NCBI RefSeq assembly: GCF_011759365.1
Contig: NZ_JAARLZ010000002.1
Coordinates: 186,001-250,000 of the forward strand
Direction: 5' to 3'
From: Luteibacter anthropi
GTDB taxonomy: Bacteria; Pseudomonadota; Gammaproteobacteria; Xanthomonadales; Rhodanobacteraceae
Length of the DNA: 64,000 nt
The notes under the pieces were generated by a model. The model ran no database searches. It saw only the letters and a list, made by a program, of their open reading frames with translations, and was not told where the DNA came from. Position numbers and translations under genes: made by a program. Below, one piece after another: positions 43,220 through 52,900 of this stretch; positions within the stretch are counted from its first letter, which is position 1; every line of letters starts with the position of its first letter.

Positions 43220-45381
43220 CCCGGGCGCGCTTCAGCCGTCGTCGAGCCGTCCCCCTCGTCCTGCAGGCAGAGATGCTCGAATGCGCCCATGCCTGCCTGG
43301 CCATGGTCGCGAACTTCCATGGCCAGCGCTGGACGCTGGAGCAGCTTAGAGAACGCTTCATTCCGTCTACGCGCGGGACCAGCGTCAGCGCCCTCACGAA
43401 CATGGCGCAAAGCATCGGCCTGGACACGCGTATCTTCCGCGCCGAACCTGTCCATCTCGGGCGGCTACAGCTTCCCTGTGTCCTGCATTGGGACATCGTC
43501 CACTTCGTCGTCCTGGAGTCGATGGCAGACGGCCGTTTCACGGTACTCGACCCCGCGCTCGGCCGCGCCACGATCGATGCCGCCGAATTCGATAAACGCT
43601 TCACCGGCATCGCCATCGAGTGCTCTCCCGGAACCACGTTCCATCCGAGCGCGGCCTCCGGTGGAACGAGCGCCTTGCGCCTGCTGGTCGAGGGCCTGCG
43701 ACACCAGGCCTCCCGATTGGCCGCGGTGGGCGGCCTTGCCCTGGCGCTCGAAATCCTGGCCCTGATCTCGCCACTGTTCGTCCAGGCTGCCACCGACGCG
43801 ATCATCCCCGCGGCGGACACGTCACTGTTGATCAAGTTAACCTGCGGCTTCATCGCGGTAGCCAGCCTCCACGCGCTGCTTTCGCTTTGCCGGTCGAATC
43901 TGCTGATGACCCTGGGTGAACGCCTGTCGGTCAGCTGGAATGCGGCAGTATGCGCCCGGCTCCTGCGCCTTCCGTACACGTTCTTCATCAAGCGGTCGAT
44001 CAGCGATATCCATTCGCGCTTCGCCTCCATCGAGGAAATCAAGCGCGTCGTCACGCACCGTTTCGTCGAAGGTGCGCTCGACGGCCTCACCGCCGTCCTT
44101 TCGCTGGTCATCATCTGCTTCTATTCGCCGATGCTGGTGGCGCTCACGCTGGCTTTCACGCTGGTCTACGGCATCCTGCGCGCCGTCACCCTGCCGCATT
44201 ATCTCCAGGCCGTGGAGCGCAACATCCATGCGCAATCCTCCCAGCAGGGCCTGCTGCTGGAGATGCTGCATGGTATCCACTCGATCAAGGCCACGGGCGC
44301 CGAACCGATCAAGCTCGCCCGATACACCCGTCGCACCAGCGACGCGGCGCGCTCGACCGTGGTGGTCCAGCGCTGGTCGATGATCGTCGATGACATAGGC
44401 CAGCTCATTCTCCGCCTGCACTGGATCTGTGCGATCGCCGCCGCCTCGCTGCTGGTCATGCGTGGCCAGCTCAGCCCAGGCATGCTCATCGCGTACCTGA
44501 CCTATGCGTCGCAGTTCTCGATCCGCTCCACGCATCTGGTGGACCTGGCCTCCGAATGGCGCACCCTTCGACTGCACAACGCGCGCCTTGGCGATATCGT
44601 CGCCCACGACGGCGGGAATCCGGGGGCAGGCACCATTCCGGCCGGAGACAATTACCGGATCGACGTGTGCGACCTGTCGTTTCGCTACGATGCCGACGGC
44701 CCGTGGATCCTCGACGGTGTCGATCTCGACGTCGGCGATGGCGAGTGCGTCGCGATCAAGGGCCCGTCGGGGACGGGCAAGTCCACGCTGGCGAAACTGC
44801 TCCTCGGTCTCCTGGTGCCCGCTCGCGGTGGAGTGTCCATCAATGGCGTCGCGCTCGATGCCATCGACAATGACCACTTCCGGCGATCGGTGGCATGCGT
44901 CCTCCAGGACGACCAGCTGTTCAACGGCACGATCGCGGAGAACATCGCATTCTTCGAACCGAATTTCTCCCGCGCGGACGTGGTCCGTGCGGGCAGGCTC
45001 GCGCAGATCCACGAGGAAGTCATGCGCATGCCGCTGCGCTACGACACGCGCATCGTGGATCTCGGTGCGTCGCTGTCCGGTGGGCAGCGCCAGCGGCTGA
45101 TCCTCGCCAGGGCGCTCTATCGACGGCCACGCGTGCTGATCCTCGACGAAGCAAGCAGCCATCTCGACCTCGAGAACGAGCGGCTGGTCAACGAGGCGAT
45201 CCGCGGTCTCAGCGTGACGCGCATCATCATCGCCCACCGCCCGCAGACGCTGGCCATCGCCGACCGGATCTACGAACTCGCGGGGGGAAAACTGCGTGTT
45301 GCGGAGACCCAGTCCGCCGCGGCAGGCGATGGCGTCTCGCGCCCCCTATCGACGGAACCTGAGAAGGAGCTTTCCGCATGA
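43216..45381 (+). CDS. C39 peptidase-containing ABC exporter (PCAT)
   Basis: 721 aa. N-terminal C39 cysteine peptidase (about 1-130): C23 in L-Q-A-E-M-L-E-C, H96 in D-I-V-H-F-V-V-L and D112 in L-D-P-A-L-G, complete. A six-helix membrane domain spans about 155-440. The ATPase has Walker A G516-P-S-G-T-G-K-S-T, signature L-S-G-G-Q-R-Q (620-626) and Walker B V-L-I-L-D-E (D644, E645). PCATs cut leaders after Gly-Gly and export the core through the inner membrane. The precursor's leader fits exactly. ATGA overlaps on both sides place it in one translation chain with the maturase and oxygenases. Confidence 0.94.
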   Translation: MTRARFSRRRAVPLVLQAEMLECAHACLAMVANFHGQRWTLEQLRERFIPSTRGTSVSALTNMAQSIGLDTRIFRAEPVHLGRLQLPCVLHWDIVHFVVLESMADGRFTVLDPALGRATIDAAEFDKRFTGIAIECSPGTTFHPSAASGGTSALRLLVEGLRHQASRLAAVGGLALALEILALISPLFVQAATDAIIPAADTSLLIKLTCGFIAVASLHALLSLCRSNLLMTLGERLSVSWNAAVCARLLRLPYTFFIKRSISDIHSRFASIEEIKRVVTHRFVEGALDGLTAVLSLVIICFYSPMLVALTLAFTLVYGILRAVTLPHYLQAVERNIHAQSSQQGLLLEMLHGIHSIKATGAEPIKLARYTRRTSDAARSTVVVQRWSMIVDDIGQLILRLHWICAIAAASLLVMRGQLSPGMLIAYLTYASQFSIRSTHLVDLASEWRTLRLHNARLGDIVAHDGGNPGAGTIPAGDNYRIDVCDLSFRYDADGPWILDGVDLDVGDGECVAIKGPSGTGKSTLAKLLLGLLVPARGGVSINGVALDAIDNDHFRRSVACVLQDDQLFNGTIAENIAFFEPNFSRADVVRAGRLAQIHEEVMRMPLRYDTRIVDLGASLSGGQRQRLILARALYRRPRVLILDEASSHLDLENERLVNEAIRGLSVTRIIIAHRPQTLAIADRIYELAGGKLRVAETQSAAAGDGVSRPLSTEPEKELSA

Positions 45382-45977
45382 GCGTACTCGACGACGATGT
45401 CATCGCACGACCGCCGATCGGCCAGGTCGATATCCACGACCACCTGGTGCCCGAAGCGTTGCGACGCTCGCTCATGGCGCTGATGCGTCGCCCTATCTGG
45501 GCCTATGGATGGAAGTCGGTGCGCGAACGGGACCGCTACGGTTTCTGGCACGCCCATTTCGCAGGAGGCGAGGAAAACGAGACGTCCAGTTGCGAAGACG
45601 CACTCGCGCGCCTCGGTCCGGAACATCCCGTGTTCGCCCTGTGGAGCCTGCTGTCGGAAGGCCCGCTCAGGGGTCATCGCCCGATCCGGGTCTATGCCAA
45701 CGGCCATACCTACGGCACCGAGGGCTACATCCACACGGATAACCAGGATCCCAGGTGCTACACCGCGATCTACTATGCGCACGGCGCATGGGACGCGGAC
45801 TGGTCCGGCGAGACGTCGTTCCTTTCCGCCGAGACCGGCGACATCCTCCACGCCGTGCTCCCCGTGCCCGGTCGCCTGGTGCTTTTCAATGGGGCGACTC
45901 CGCACGTGGCGCGCGGTGTGAGCCGCGAGTGTCCCGAGTTGCGGATATCGCTCGTCGTCAAGACCTTCGTGCCATGA
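45378..45977 (+). CDS. 2-oxoglutarate/Fe(II) oxygenase (prolyl-hydroxylase-like), RiPP cluster
   Basis: 199 aa, starting in an ATGA overlap with the exporter gene (GAGAAGGAG upstream). A compact jelly roll: iron ligands H119-T-D121 in G-Y-I-H-T-D-N-Q-D and H176 in A-T-P-H-V-A-R, with a downstream Arg (L-R-I-S-L-V-V-K) to hold 2-oxoglutarate. V-L-F-N-G and W-S-G-E-T-S-F are typical of the family. It is the second hydroxylase of the cluster; a separate proline or another residue of the peptide is the expected target. Its stop overlaps the next start. Confidence 0.8.
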   Translation: MSVLDDDVIARPPIGQVDIHDHLVPEALRRSLMALMRRPIWAYGWKSVRERDRYGFWHAHFAGGEENETSSCEDALARLGPEHPVFALWSLLSEGPLRGHRPIRVYANGHTYGTEGYIHTDNQDPRCYTAIYYAHGAWDADWSGETSFLSAETGDILHAVLPVPGRLVLFNGATPHVARGVSRECPELRISLVVKTFVP

Positions 45978-46534
45978 CGACGATCGAGGCCCACGCCGAG
46001 CGGGAAACCCTGCTGGGCCGTCTGTTCGTCTTGGGTGCGCAGGCGCAGGCGCATGGCTCGCGCACGCTCGACGCGCACCTCGCGGGCACGTACGACATCC
46101 TGTTGCGCTGGGGTGCCGCACCATCGACATGCGTGGCCGGCATGTTCCACAGCGTCTATGGCACGAATGCCTTTCGCCACCGCTGCCTGTCCGGGGACGA
46201 ACGCGGGACATTGGAAGGCTTCATCGGCACGGACGCCGAGCGCCTGGTTTACCTGTTCAGCGTCTCGGACCGCCCGGCGGCACTGATACAGGCGCTTTCG
46301 TACGACGGAGACGCGCCGACGCTCGTCCATCGCGTGACCGGCGAGGCGATCGCCGTCACTCGCGACGAACTACACGAGCTGCTCGCCATCGAATGCGCGA
46401 ACCTGCTCGAACAACGCGCCACCGCGGGCTTTCTGGAAAAGATCGTCGGCCTTTCCGACGAACAGCGTATCGCCCTCGTCGGCCGCGCCGCGGCCCGCGA
46501 TCTCGTCAGCCATGTCCGCCCGGAGGCGCCATGA
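45974..46534 (+). CDS. DUF6817-like protein, RiPP cluster
   Basis: 186 aa, ATGA overlaps at both ends. The first 120 residues match the DUF6817 pattern as I know it (H-G-S-R-T-L-D-A-H-L-A-G-T-Y-D-I-L-L-R-W-G, A-G-M-F-H-S-V-Y-G-T, R-G-T-L-E-G-F-I-G, A-E-R-L-V-Y-L-F). The spaced His and Asp residues resemble an HD-type metal site, so a hydrolase or oxygenase is possible. The function of the family is not known. It lies between two hydroxylase genes, so it probably acts on the same peptide. Confidence 0.65.
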   Translation: MTTIEAHAERETLLGRLFVLGAQAQAHGSRTLDAHLAGTYDILLRWGAAPSTCVAGMFHSVYGTNAFRHRCLSGDERGTLEGFIGTDAERLVYLFSVSDRPAALIQALSYDGDAPTLVHRVTGEAIAVTRDELHELLAIECANLLEQRATAGFLEKIVGLSDEQRIALVGRAAARDLVSHVRPEAP

Positions 46535-47148
46535 TCGTCACCGCAATGCCGCTCAGCACGACGCAGGAAGACCGATCCGATTTCGCGCGTCGCAAGTACG
46601 CCCGCCTCCCCGGCCTGTTTGCCCCCGACGTCCTCGACATCGCCTTCCGTTATTACCTTTCCTACGTGGCTGTCGAAGGATACTTCCATACCCATCCGCG
46701 CTATCACGCCCTGGATCGCTATGCGGATGCACTGGGCGAGGCGATGATGCCCCTGGTGCAGAAACGCGTGGAAGACCATGTGGGATCCCCGCTTCTACCT
46801 ACCTACTCGTTCGCGAGGATCTACACGACGGAGTCCATCCTGAAGAAGCACGTCGATCGTGGCGCCTGCGAATACAGCGTCACCCTGACCGTGGGCTATC
46901 GCAATACGAATGGACTATGGCCGATCTTCGTCGAATCGGAAGGCGAAACGCTTTCGGTGGAACTGGATGTCGGCGACGCGATGGTTTACAAAGGGATGGA
47001 GGTGCCGCACTGGCGCGAGTCGTTGCCTCAGGGGATCTGGTGCCAGCTGTTCTTTCATTTCGTCGCCGCCGACGGCCCCCTGGCCGGGCACGTATACGAC
47101 GACAGGGAGCATCTCGGCCCCACGTTCGACGTGTCGCTTCTCGCATGA
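46531..47148 (+). CDS. Third 2-oxoglutarate/Fe(II) oxygenase-like protein, RiPP cluster
   Basis: 205 aa from ATG 46531, overlapping the previous stop. Iron-binding set H107-V-D109 (L-K-K-H-V-D-R) and H160 (E-V-P-H-W-R-E), with Y-S-V-T-L-T-V-G-Y and C-Q-L-F-F-H-F-V, matching a group of small 2OG oxygenases found beside peptide and glycan clusters. It differs clearly from the other two oxygenases, which suggests a different residue or position. Last of the tightly overlapped genes; 48 bp separate it from the first permease. Confidence 0.72.
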   Translation: MIVTAMPLSTTQEDRSDFARRKYARLPGLFAPDVLDIAFRYYLSYVAVEGYFHTHPRYHALDRYADALGEAMMPLVQKRVEDHVGSPLLPTYSFARIYTTESILKKHVDRGACEYSVTLTVGYRNTNGLWPIFVESEGETLSVELDVGDAMVYKGMEVPHWRESLPQGIWCQLFFHFVAADGPLAGHVYDDREHLGPTFDVSLLA

Positions 47149-47196
47149 GCAGGCGACGCGGTGCATAGACAGCAAGCGAATGGAGAGTCGTACACC

Positions 47197-48528
47197 GTGC
47201 GGACCGATCTTGCGACCTATTACCTGGGGCTGGCCTTCCGACGCTGCGTCAGGAACCTGCCCATGGTGATCCTGCTCACCGGCACGATGGCCGTCGGCAT
47301 CGCTTCGTGCATGACGGCCCTGACTATCTTCGCCGCCCTGTCGGGCACCCCCATCCCCGGGGTCAGCGAGCAGTTGTACGTCGCCACCATGGATACCCGG
47401 ACCGCCTCCAGTTCCGACAACGCCAACTACACGCGCCCCAACAGTTACTTTTCGCTGGGCGATGCCAAGGCGCTGGTGGACATTCACCGCGCCCCTCACC
47501 AAGCCGCCTTTTCCAGCACCTTTCCCCAGGTCGGCACCGCCGACGGTGCGCGCTCGGACCAGGTCGCGGGGTTGATGGCCTACGGCCAGGCGGCGGAGCT
47601 GTTGCAACTCGGCCTCGTCCATGGTCGGGCCTGGAGCCCCCAGGAAGAACGCGATCGCCTGCCGGTCGTACTGATCGACACGAACCTCGCACAGCGCATG
47701 TTCGGTACGGACAACGCCGTGGGGCGCGACCTCAGGATGGGGCAGCGGCTCTTTCATGTCATCGGCGTCTACGCGCCATGGAAGCCGCGCACCAAGTTCA
47801 TGGATCTTCCACATAACGACGGCCAGGTGCTGGAACAGGCCCAGCAGGTGGTGGTGCCGCTGGAAGCGGCACTGGACGGTGGCGTGGGCCCGTTGGCGCT
47901 GGGCGATTGCGGCGACGACTCCGCGAAGGTCACCTTCCAGTCCACCAAGGTGGAAGGCTGCCGCTGGCTCGAGGTATGGGCGGCATTGCCCTCGGCCACC
48001 CATGTGTCCTCGTTCCGCGACACCCTGCTCGCCTTCGCCGACACCCAGCACCAGGCCGGACGTTTCCGTTATCCGCCCCAGGCGCGTCTGTACGGCACGT
48101 CGGCATGGATGGCGGCCAATCACGTGGTACCCGACGACGTGAACCTCAACGCCATGCTCGCGGGGGCATTCCTGTTGCTGTGCATGGTCAATGTGGCCGG
48201 CATCCTGGCTGCGTACTTCCTGCGCAGGAAGGCCGACACGATCGTGCGCCGCGCGCTCGGTGCCACCCGGCGCGCGCTCTTCGAGCAGCACATGCTGGAA
48301 GCCGGCCTGCTCGGCGTGGTCGGCGGGCTTCTGGCCCTGCCCCTGACCTATCTCGGCCTCCATATCGTGCGGATGCAGCCGGTAGCGTATGCGGAGGCGG
48401 CAAGGATGGACCTTCGGGCGTTCGCCTCGCTTCTCCTGCTCTCCCTGGTCGTGGGCGTCGTCGTCGGCATCCTTCCGGCGTGGCAGGCCTGCAAGCTGTC
48501 TCCCGCATTACAGATCAAGCAGGCCTGA
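47197..48528 (+). CDS. FtsX/MacB-type ABC permease (first of pair)
   Basis: 443 aa from GTG 47197, chosen for GGAGAG 9 nt upstream and because the protein then begins just before the first membrane helix; GTG 47161 is the alternative. Helix 1 at about 20-45 (V-I-L-L-T-G-T-M-A-V-G-I-A), a large periplasmic domain of about 270 residues, and three C-terminal helices (M-L-A-G-A-F-L-L-L-C-M-V-N-V, R-R-A-L-G-A-T-R-R). This is the MacB/FtsX layout without its own ATPase. Its place at the end of the RiPP cluster suggests peptide export or self-protection. Confidence 0.85.
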   Translation: MRTDLATYYLGLAFRRCVRNLPMVILLTGTMAVGIASCMTALTIFAALSGTPIPGVSEQLYVATMDTRTASSSDNANYTRPNSYFSLGDAKALVDIHRAPHQAAFSSTFPQVGTADGARSDQVAGLMAYGQAAELLQLGLVHGRAWSPQEERDRLPVVLIDTNLAQRMFGTDNAVGRDLRMGQRLFHVIGVYAPWKPRTKFMDLPHNDGQVLEQAQQVVVPLEAALDGGVGPLALGDCGDDSAKVTFQSTKVEGCRWLEVWAALPSATHVSSFRDTLLAFADTQHQAGRFRYPPQARLYGTSAWMAANHVVPDDVNLNAMLAGAFLLLCMVNVAGILAAYFLRRKADTIVRRALGATRRALFEQHMLEAGLLGVVGGLLALPLTYLGLHIVRMQPVAYAEAARMDLRAFASLLLLSLVVGVVVGILPAWQACKLSPALQIKQA

Positions 48529-48535
48529 TCCTCCC

Positions 48536-49768
48536 ATGCGCCATATCGTCACGCCCCTGCTCAGGCACTACTTCATGCCCGCCCTCGTGGTGGCCCAGGT
48601 CGCGCTTGCCTGCGCGATCATCTGCAATGTGATGTTCCTCATCCAGCAGCGTCTCACGCCGATCATGGCGCCCGATGGCGTCAGCGCACCGGGCCAGCTG
48701 GTGGTCGCCTGGCAGGTCACCGCCAGGGGCACGCCCTGGCCCCCGTCGCGCCTGCTCGAGGTCGAATCGGCGCTTGCCCATATCCCCGGCGTCACCGCCA
48801 CCAGCATCGCCGGCTCCATTCCCATGGAAACGCTGGTGCAGATGAACGGCGATCTCTACGCCGACAACGGCACCAAGACAAACGGCGCGATGTACATCGG
48901 CAACGGGCTTCCCGCCGCCCTCGGCCTGAGGATCGTCGCCGGCCGGGATTTCTCCGTGGAGGAGCGCAATCGCCAATACACGGATATCGGTATCAACGCG
49001 AGTGGCCCCGCGCTGATCACCCGCGCACTGGCCGAGCGGCTGTTCCCCCATGGCGACGCGCTCGGCAAGGTGATCCGCATCGGCGCCGATGCGAGCGCCG
49101 GACGACGCACTGTGGTCGGCATCGTCGAACACCTGATGCGTAACGAGATCACCGACGACAGCAAGATCGATATCGACTACAGCATGGTCGCTCCGGGCAT
49201 CCCGGGCGCCTGGGCCCTCCCGACCTTCCTCGTCAGGGGCCGTGGCGACGCCGACATGTCCCGCCTGGTCGATGCCGTCAAGGCCACCGTTACGCGTGAA
49301 CTCGGCAACGAGCTGGTGCCCGGCATCGAACCCCACTTCGAAACCTATGCCAGCTTGCGCGACCAGGCGCTCGCCCGCTCTCGCGCCTCGGTATGGCTAC
49401 TGACCTCGGTGAGCGTGGTGGTACTGCTGGTCGCCCTCGCCGGAATCTTCGGCCTGACCGGCTATTGGGTACAGCAACGCACGCGCCAGATCGGCGTGCG
49501 CCGGGCATTGGGGGCGCGGCGTCGGGATATCTTCCAGTGGCTCCAGCTGGAAAACGGACTGCTGGTCTGCACCGGCGTGATCATCGGCATGACCCTGGCC
49601 TACGCCATCAACCTCTGGCTGATGCAACGGTTCGCGATCCCGCACCTTCCGGTGTCGTACCTGCCCCTGGGTGCGTTGACGATGCTCGTGCTGGGTCAGC
49701 TGGCCATCCTGTCACCCGCTCGCCGCGCTTCGCGCATCGAGCCCTCCGTCGCCATACGTACCGTCTAG
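48536..49768 (+). CDS. FtsX/MacB-type ABC permease (second of pair)
   Basis: 410 aa from ATG 48536, 7 bases after the first permease. N-terminal helix (A-L-V-V-A-Q-V-A-L-A-C-A-I-I-C), periplasmic domain, then three helices with the family's R-T-R-Q-I-G-V-R-R-A-L-G-A block and a closing A-S-R-I-E-P-S-V-A-I-R. The two permeases should form a heterodimer. No MacB-type ATPase gene is nearby; they would need one from elsewhere in the genome. Last gene of the cluster; the next gene runs toward it. Confidence 0.87.
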   Translation: MRHIVTPLLRHYFMPALVVAQVALACAIICNVMFLIQQRLTPIMAPDGVSAPGQLVVAWQVTARGTPWPPSRLLEVESALAHIPGVTATSIAGSIPMETLVQMNGDLYADNGTKTNGAMYIGNGLPAALGLRIVAGRDFSVEERNRQYTDIGINASGPALITRALAERLFPHGDALGKVIRIGADASAGRRTVVGIVEHLMRNEITDDSKIDIDYSMVAPGIPGAWALPTFLVRGRGDADMSRLVDAVKATVTRELGNELVPGIEPHFETYASLRDQALARSRASVWLLTSVSVVVLLVALAGIFGLTGYWVQQRTRQIGVRRALGARRRDIFQWLQLENGLLVCTGVIIGMTLAYAINLWLMQRFAIPHLPVSYLPLGALTMLVLGQLAILSPARRASRIEPSVAIRTV

Positions 49769-49984
49769 CGCCGCGCCCGATCTCCATCGGGATGTCGTCA
49801 TGCTTGTATGTGTAGTGCAGTCGGTTGATGAGGTCATCGTAGAACCGTGCCGATGAGGTCACGATGATCCGGCGCGTTTCGTCAACGGCGCCTAAGGTCG
49901 GGTGGAACTGAAATGCCATGCTCAGGCTTCCCCTCAAGACTCACTTTCCAGATGGCGAGTACTCATCCCCGGTGTGCCAGCCCA

Positions 49985-52900
49985 TCATCTGGCTGACGCA
50001 TATACGACCTCCACCCGATGTTCCCGGCCGTCATCCGCTAGGGTGATCAGGCCGGTTTCAATGCCCTGTCCATCGAGGGATAGCGTGACTACATCGTGCT
50101 CTCCCGCTGGCCGCAATTGAAACACATACGTCGCCGTCCCATGCCGATACGTCACCTCATACGCTTTCCATGTCGAGGGAACGCACGGTGCGATGCGGAT
50201 CTTGCCGCCTTCGAGGCTGAAACCCAGCAAGGACTCGATCACCAGGCGGTACATCCAGCCCGCCGAGCCGGTGTACCAGCTCCAGCCGCCCCTGCCTGTA
50301 TGAGGTGCGACCGAATAGACATCCGCGGCGATCACGTAAGGTTCCACTTTGTAGCGCGCCATGGCCTCGGCGTTTTTCGTATGACTGCCGGGATGGATCA
50401 TGCGGGCGAGTTCCCACGCCTGGTCCTGCCGCCCCATGCCGGCGAAGGCCATGGCCGCCCAGACAGCGGCGTGGGTGTATTGGCCACCGTTTTCGCGCAC
50501 GCCAGGCACATAACCCTTGATGTAGCCGGGGTCCATGGCCGACTGGTCGAAGGGCGGATCGAGCAGCCGGATCAGGTCGTTATCCCTATCCACGAGGTGG
50601 TGATACAGGGCATCCATGGCCTGTCTCTGTCGCTCGCCCGGCGCTACACCGGAGAGAACCGACCAGCTCTGGGCGATCGCGTCGATACGGCATTCGTCAT
50701 TGCTGGCAGAGCCCAGCGGCGTACCGTCGTCAAACCAGGCGCGCCGGTACCATTCGCCGTCCCAGGCGTGGGTTTCCAGTGCGGTGGACAGCTTGCGGGC
50801 TTCCGAATGGCAGTGTTCGGCAAATGCCTCGTCGCCCTGCTGTCTGGCCACGGGGATAAATGCGTGGAGAACATGAACCAGGAAGAATCCGAGCCAGACA
50901 CTCTCCCCTTGTCCGCCCTCGCCCACCCTGTTCATGCCATCGTTCCAGTCGCCGCTACCCATCAAGGGAAGGCCATGCCGTCCCCGCCCGGCGGCGTGCT
51001 GGATGGCGCGAACGCAATGATCGTAAAGGGTGGCGCGGACCCCCGAGGGGCGAGGCAGATCGTAGTACGACTCCTCACCGGCTCGGAGCACCCTGCCTTC
51101 GATGTACTCGATGCCTTCGACCAGTACGGCGTTGTCACCGGTTGTTTGCACGTAACGGCTGGTCGCCAGGGGCAGCCAGAGGTAGTCGTCGGAGCAGGCC
51201 GTGCGCACACCGCGCCCTCCGGGCGGATGCCACCAGTGCAGCACGTCGCCCTCCACAAACTGGTGGGAAGCGCATACCAGCAGCTGTTTTCGCGCCAACG
51301 CGGGTGCCGCATGCACGGTGGCCATGGAGTCCTGTAGCTGGTCTCGGAAGCCGATCGCACCGCCCGACTGGTAGTAACCGCTTCGCGCCCATATCCGGCT
51401 GGCAATCGTCTGGTAGAGCAGCCAGCCGTTGGCGAGCGTATCCATCGACGGATCCGGTGTGCGTACCTGGACAGTGCCCAGCAGGTCACGCCAGTAACGG
51501 CGTATGTCGGCAGATGCGCTCGCGGCAGCGCCATCGATGCGGAATCGCTGTACCAACGCACGTGCATCTGCTTCGGTGGTGCCCATGCCGAGCCTGATGA
51601 TGACATCGCGTGACTCGCCCGGAGCCAGCAGCACGCCCGCGCGTAGCGCGCCGCATGGATCGAGGCCGGCACCGGCTTTGTTGAGCCAGTTCCGGCGCCG
51701 CATGGCTAGCGGCGACGAAAGATGCCCATTGCGCCCGAGGAATTCGCTGCGGTCTCCGCCGAGGTCACGTTCTGGATCGCCGATGTCGAAGAAGGCGACC
51801 CGTCCTGGGAACTCGTTGTTATAGGCGTTTCGTGCGAACAGCGCGCCAGTCATGGGGTCGATCTCCGTCACCACGTGCATCGCGCTTTTCTCTCGCACAT
51901 CGCCCAGCACCCATTCCACATAGGCGGTCACTGAGAGCTGCCGGCTTTCGCTTCCGTGATTGGACAGCGTGAGTACCTGAAACTTTACGGGAGCGTCGAG
52001 TGCGACAAAGGTTTCCAGCCGGCTCTGGATCGAACCTTCCGCGTGTTCGAATACGGAATAACCGAACCCATGACGAATGGTGTAACTACCCTCCCCTCGC
52101 ATGGGCCATGGTGTGGGCGACCAGGCATGCCCGCTGATATCGTCCCGCAGGTAAAGGGCTTCGCCCGAGGCGTCCTCCACCGGATCGTTCTGCCAGGGGG
52201 TAAGGCGGCAGGCATGGGCGTTCTCGGCCCAGGTATAGGCGCTGCCACTGTCGGACACCACGCTTCCGAACTCGGGATTGGCCAATACGTTGCACCAGGG
52301 GGCCGGTGTCGTCGCCCCGGGGTCCAGCTCTATGACGTATTCGGTGCCATCGGTGGAGAAGCCGCCTATGGGCGATATGGCGGCAGGCATATCGCCACGG
52401 GGACGGACTGGCCACACTGAAGGCTCGGCAGGCGCCGGTCGCGAGCCCAGTCGATGACGCTCCATCTGTTCTTGCAAGGAGCCCAGGCTGTCCACCACGA
52501 CGATGCACGCACTGGCCTCCATGACGAGCCGGTCCTCGTGGGACAGGGGCTGGGCGGCGCGGATGAAGACACCGCCGGGACGGTCGAGCAGGCTGGCTTC
52601 CGCACCTGAGGCCAGCAAGCCGGTCAGCGCATCATGCAGAGCCTGGCGGTAGCCGGTGCTGTCTTCGTTCCAGATCACCAGGTCGACGGCTACACCGCGC
52701 AGGCGCCAATAAGCCGCCGCGCGAATCAGTTGCTCGGCGATGGCCAGTCGGGCGATATCGCTGATTCGCAGCAGCACGATCGGGAGGTCGCCCGATACAG
52801 CCTGTCCCCACAGGCCAGACTGTCCTCGCTGGTTGGCGGCGATCACGCCCGGTTCCGAGCGCAGCGCAAGGTTGGGATAAAGGATGGAGGTGGCCATGTG

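Noticed and set aside
43837-45237. 466-codon open frame on the minus strand
   Set aside because: Antisense of the C39 exporter gene.
46915-48363. 482-codon open frame on the minus strand
   Set aside because: Antisense of the third oxygenase and first permease genes.
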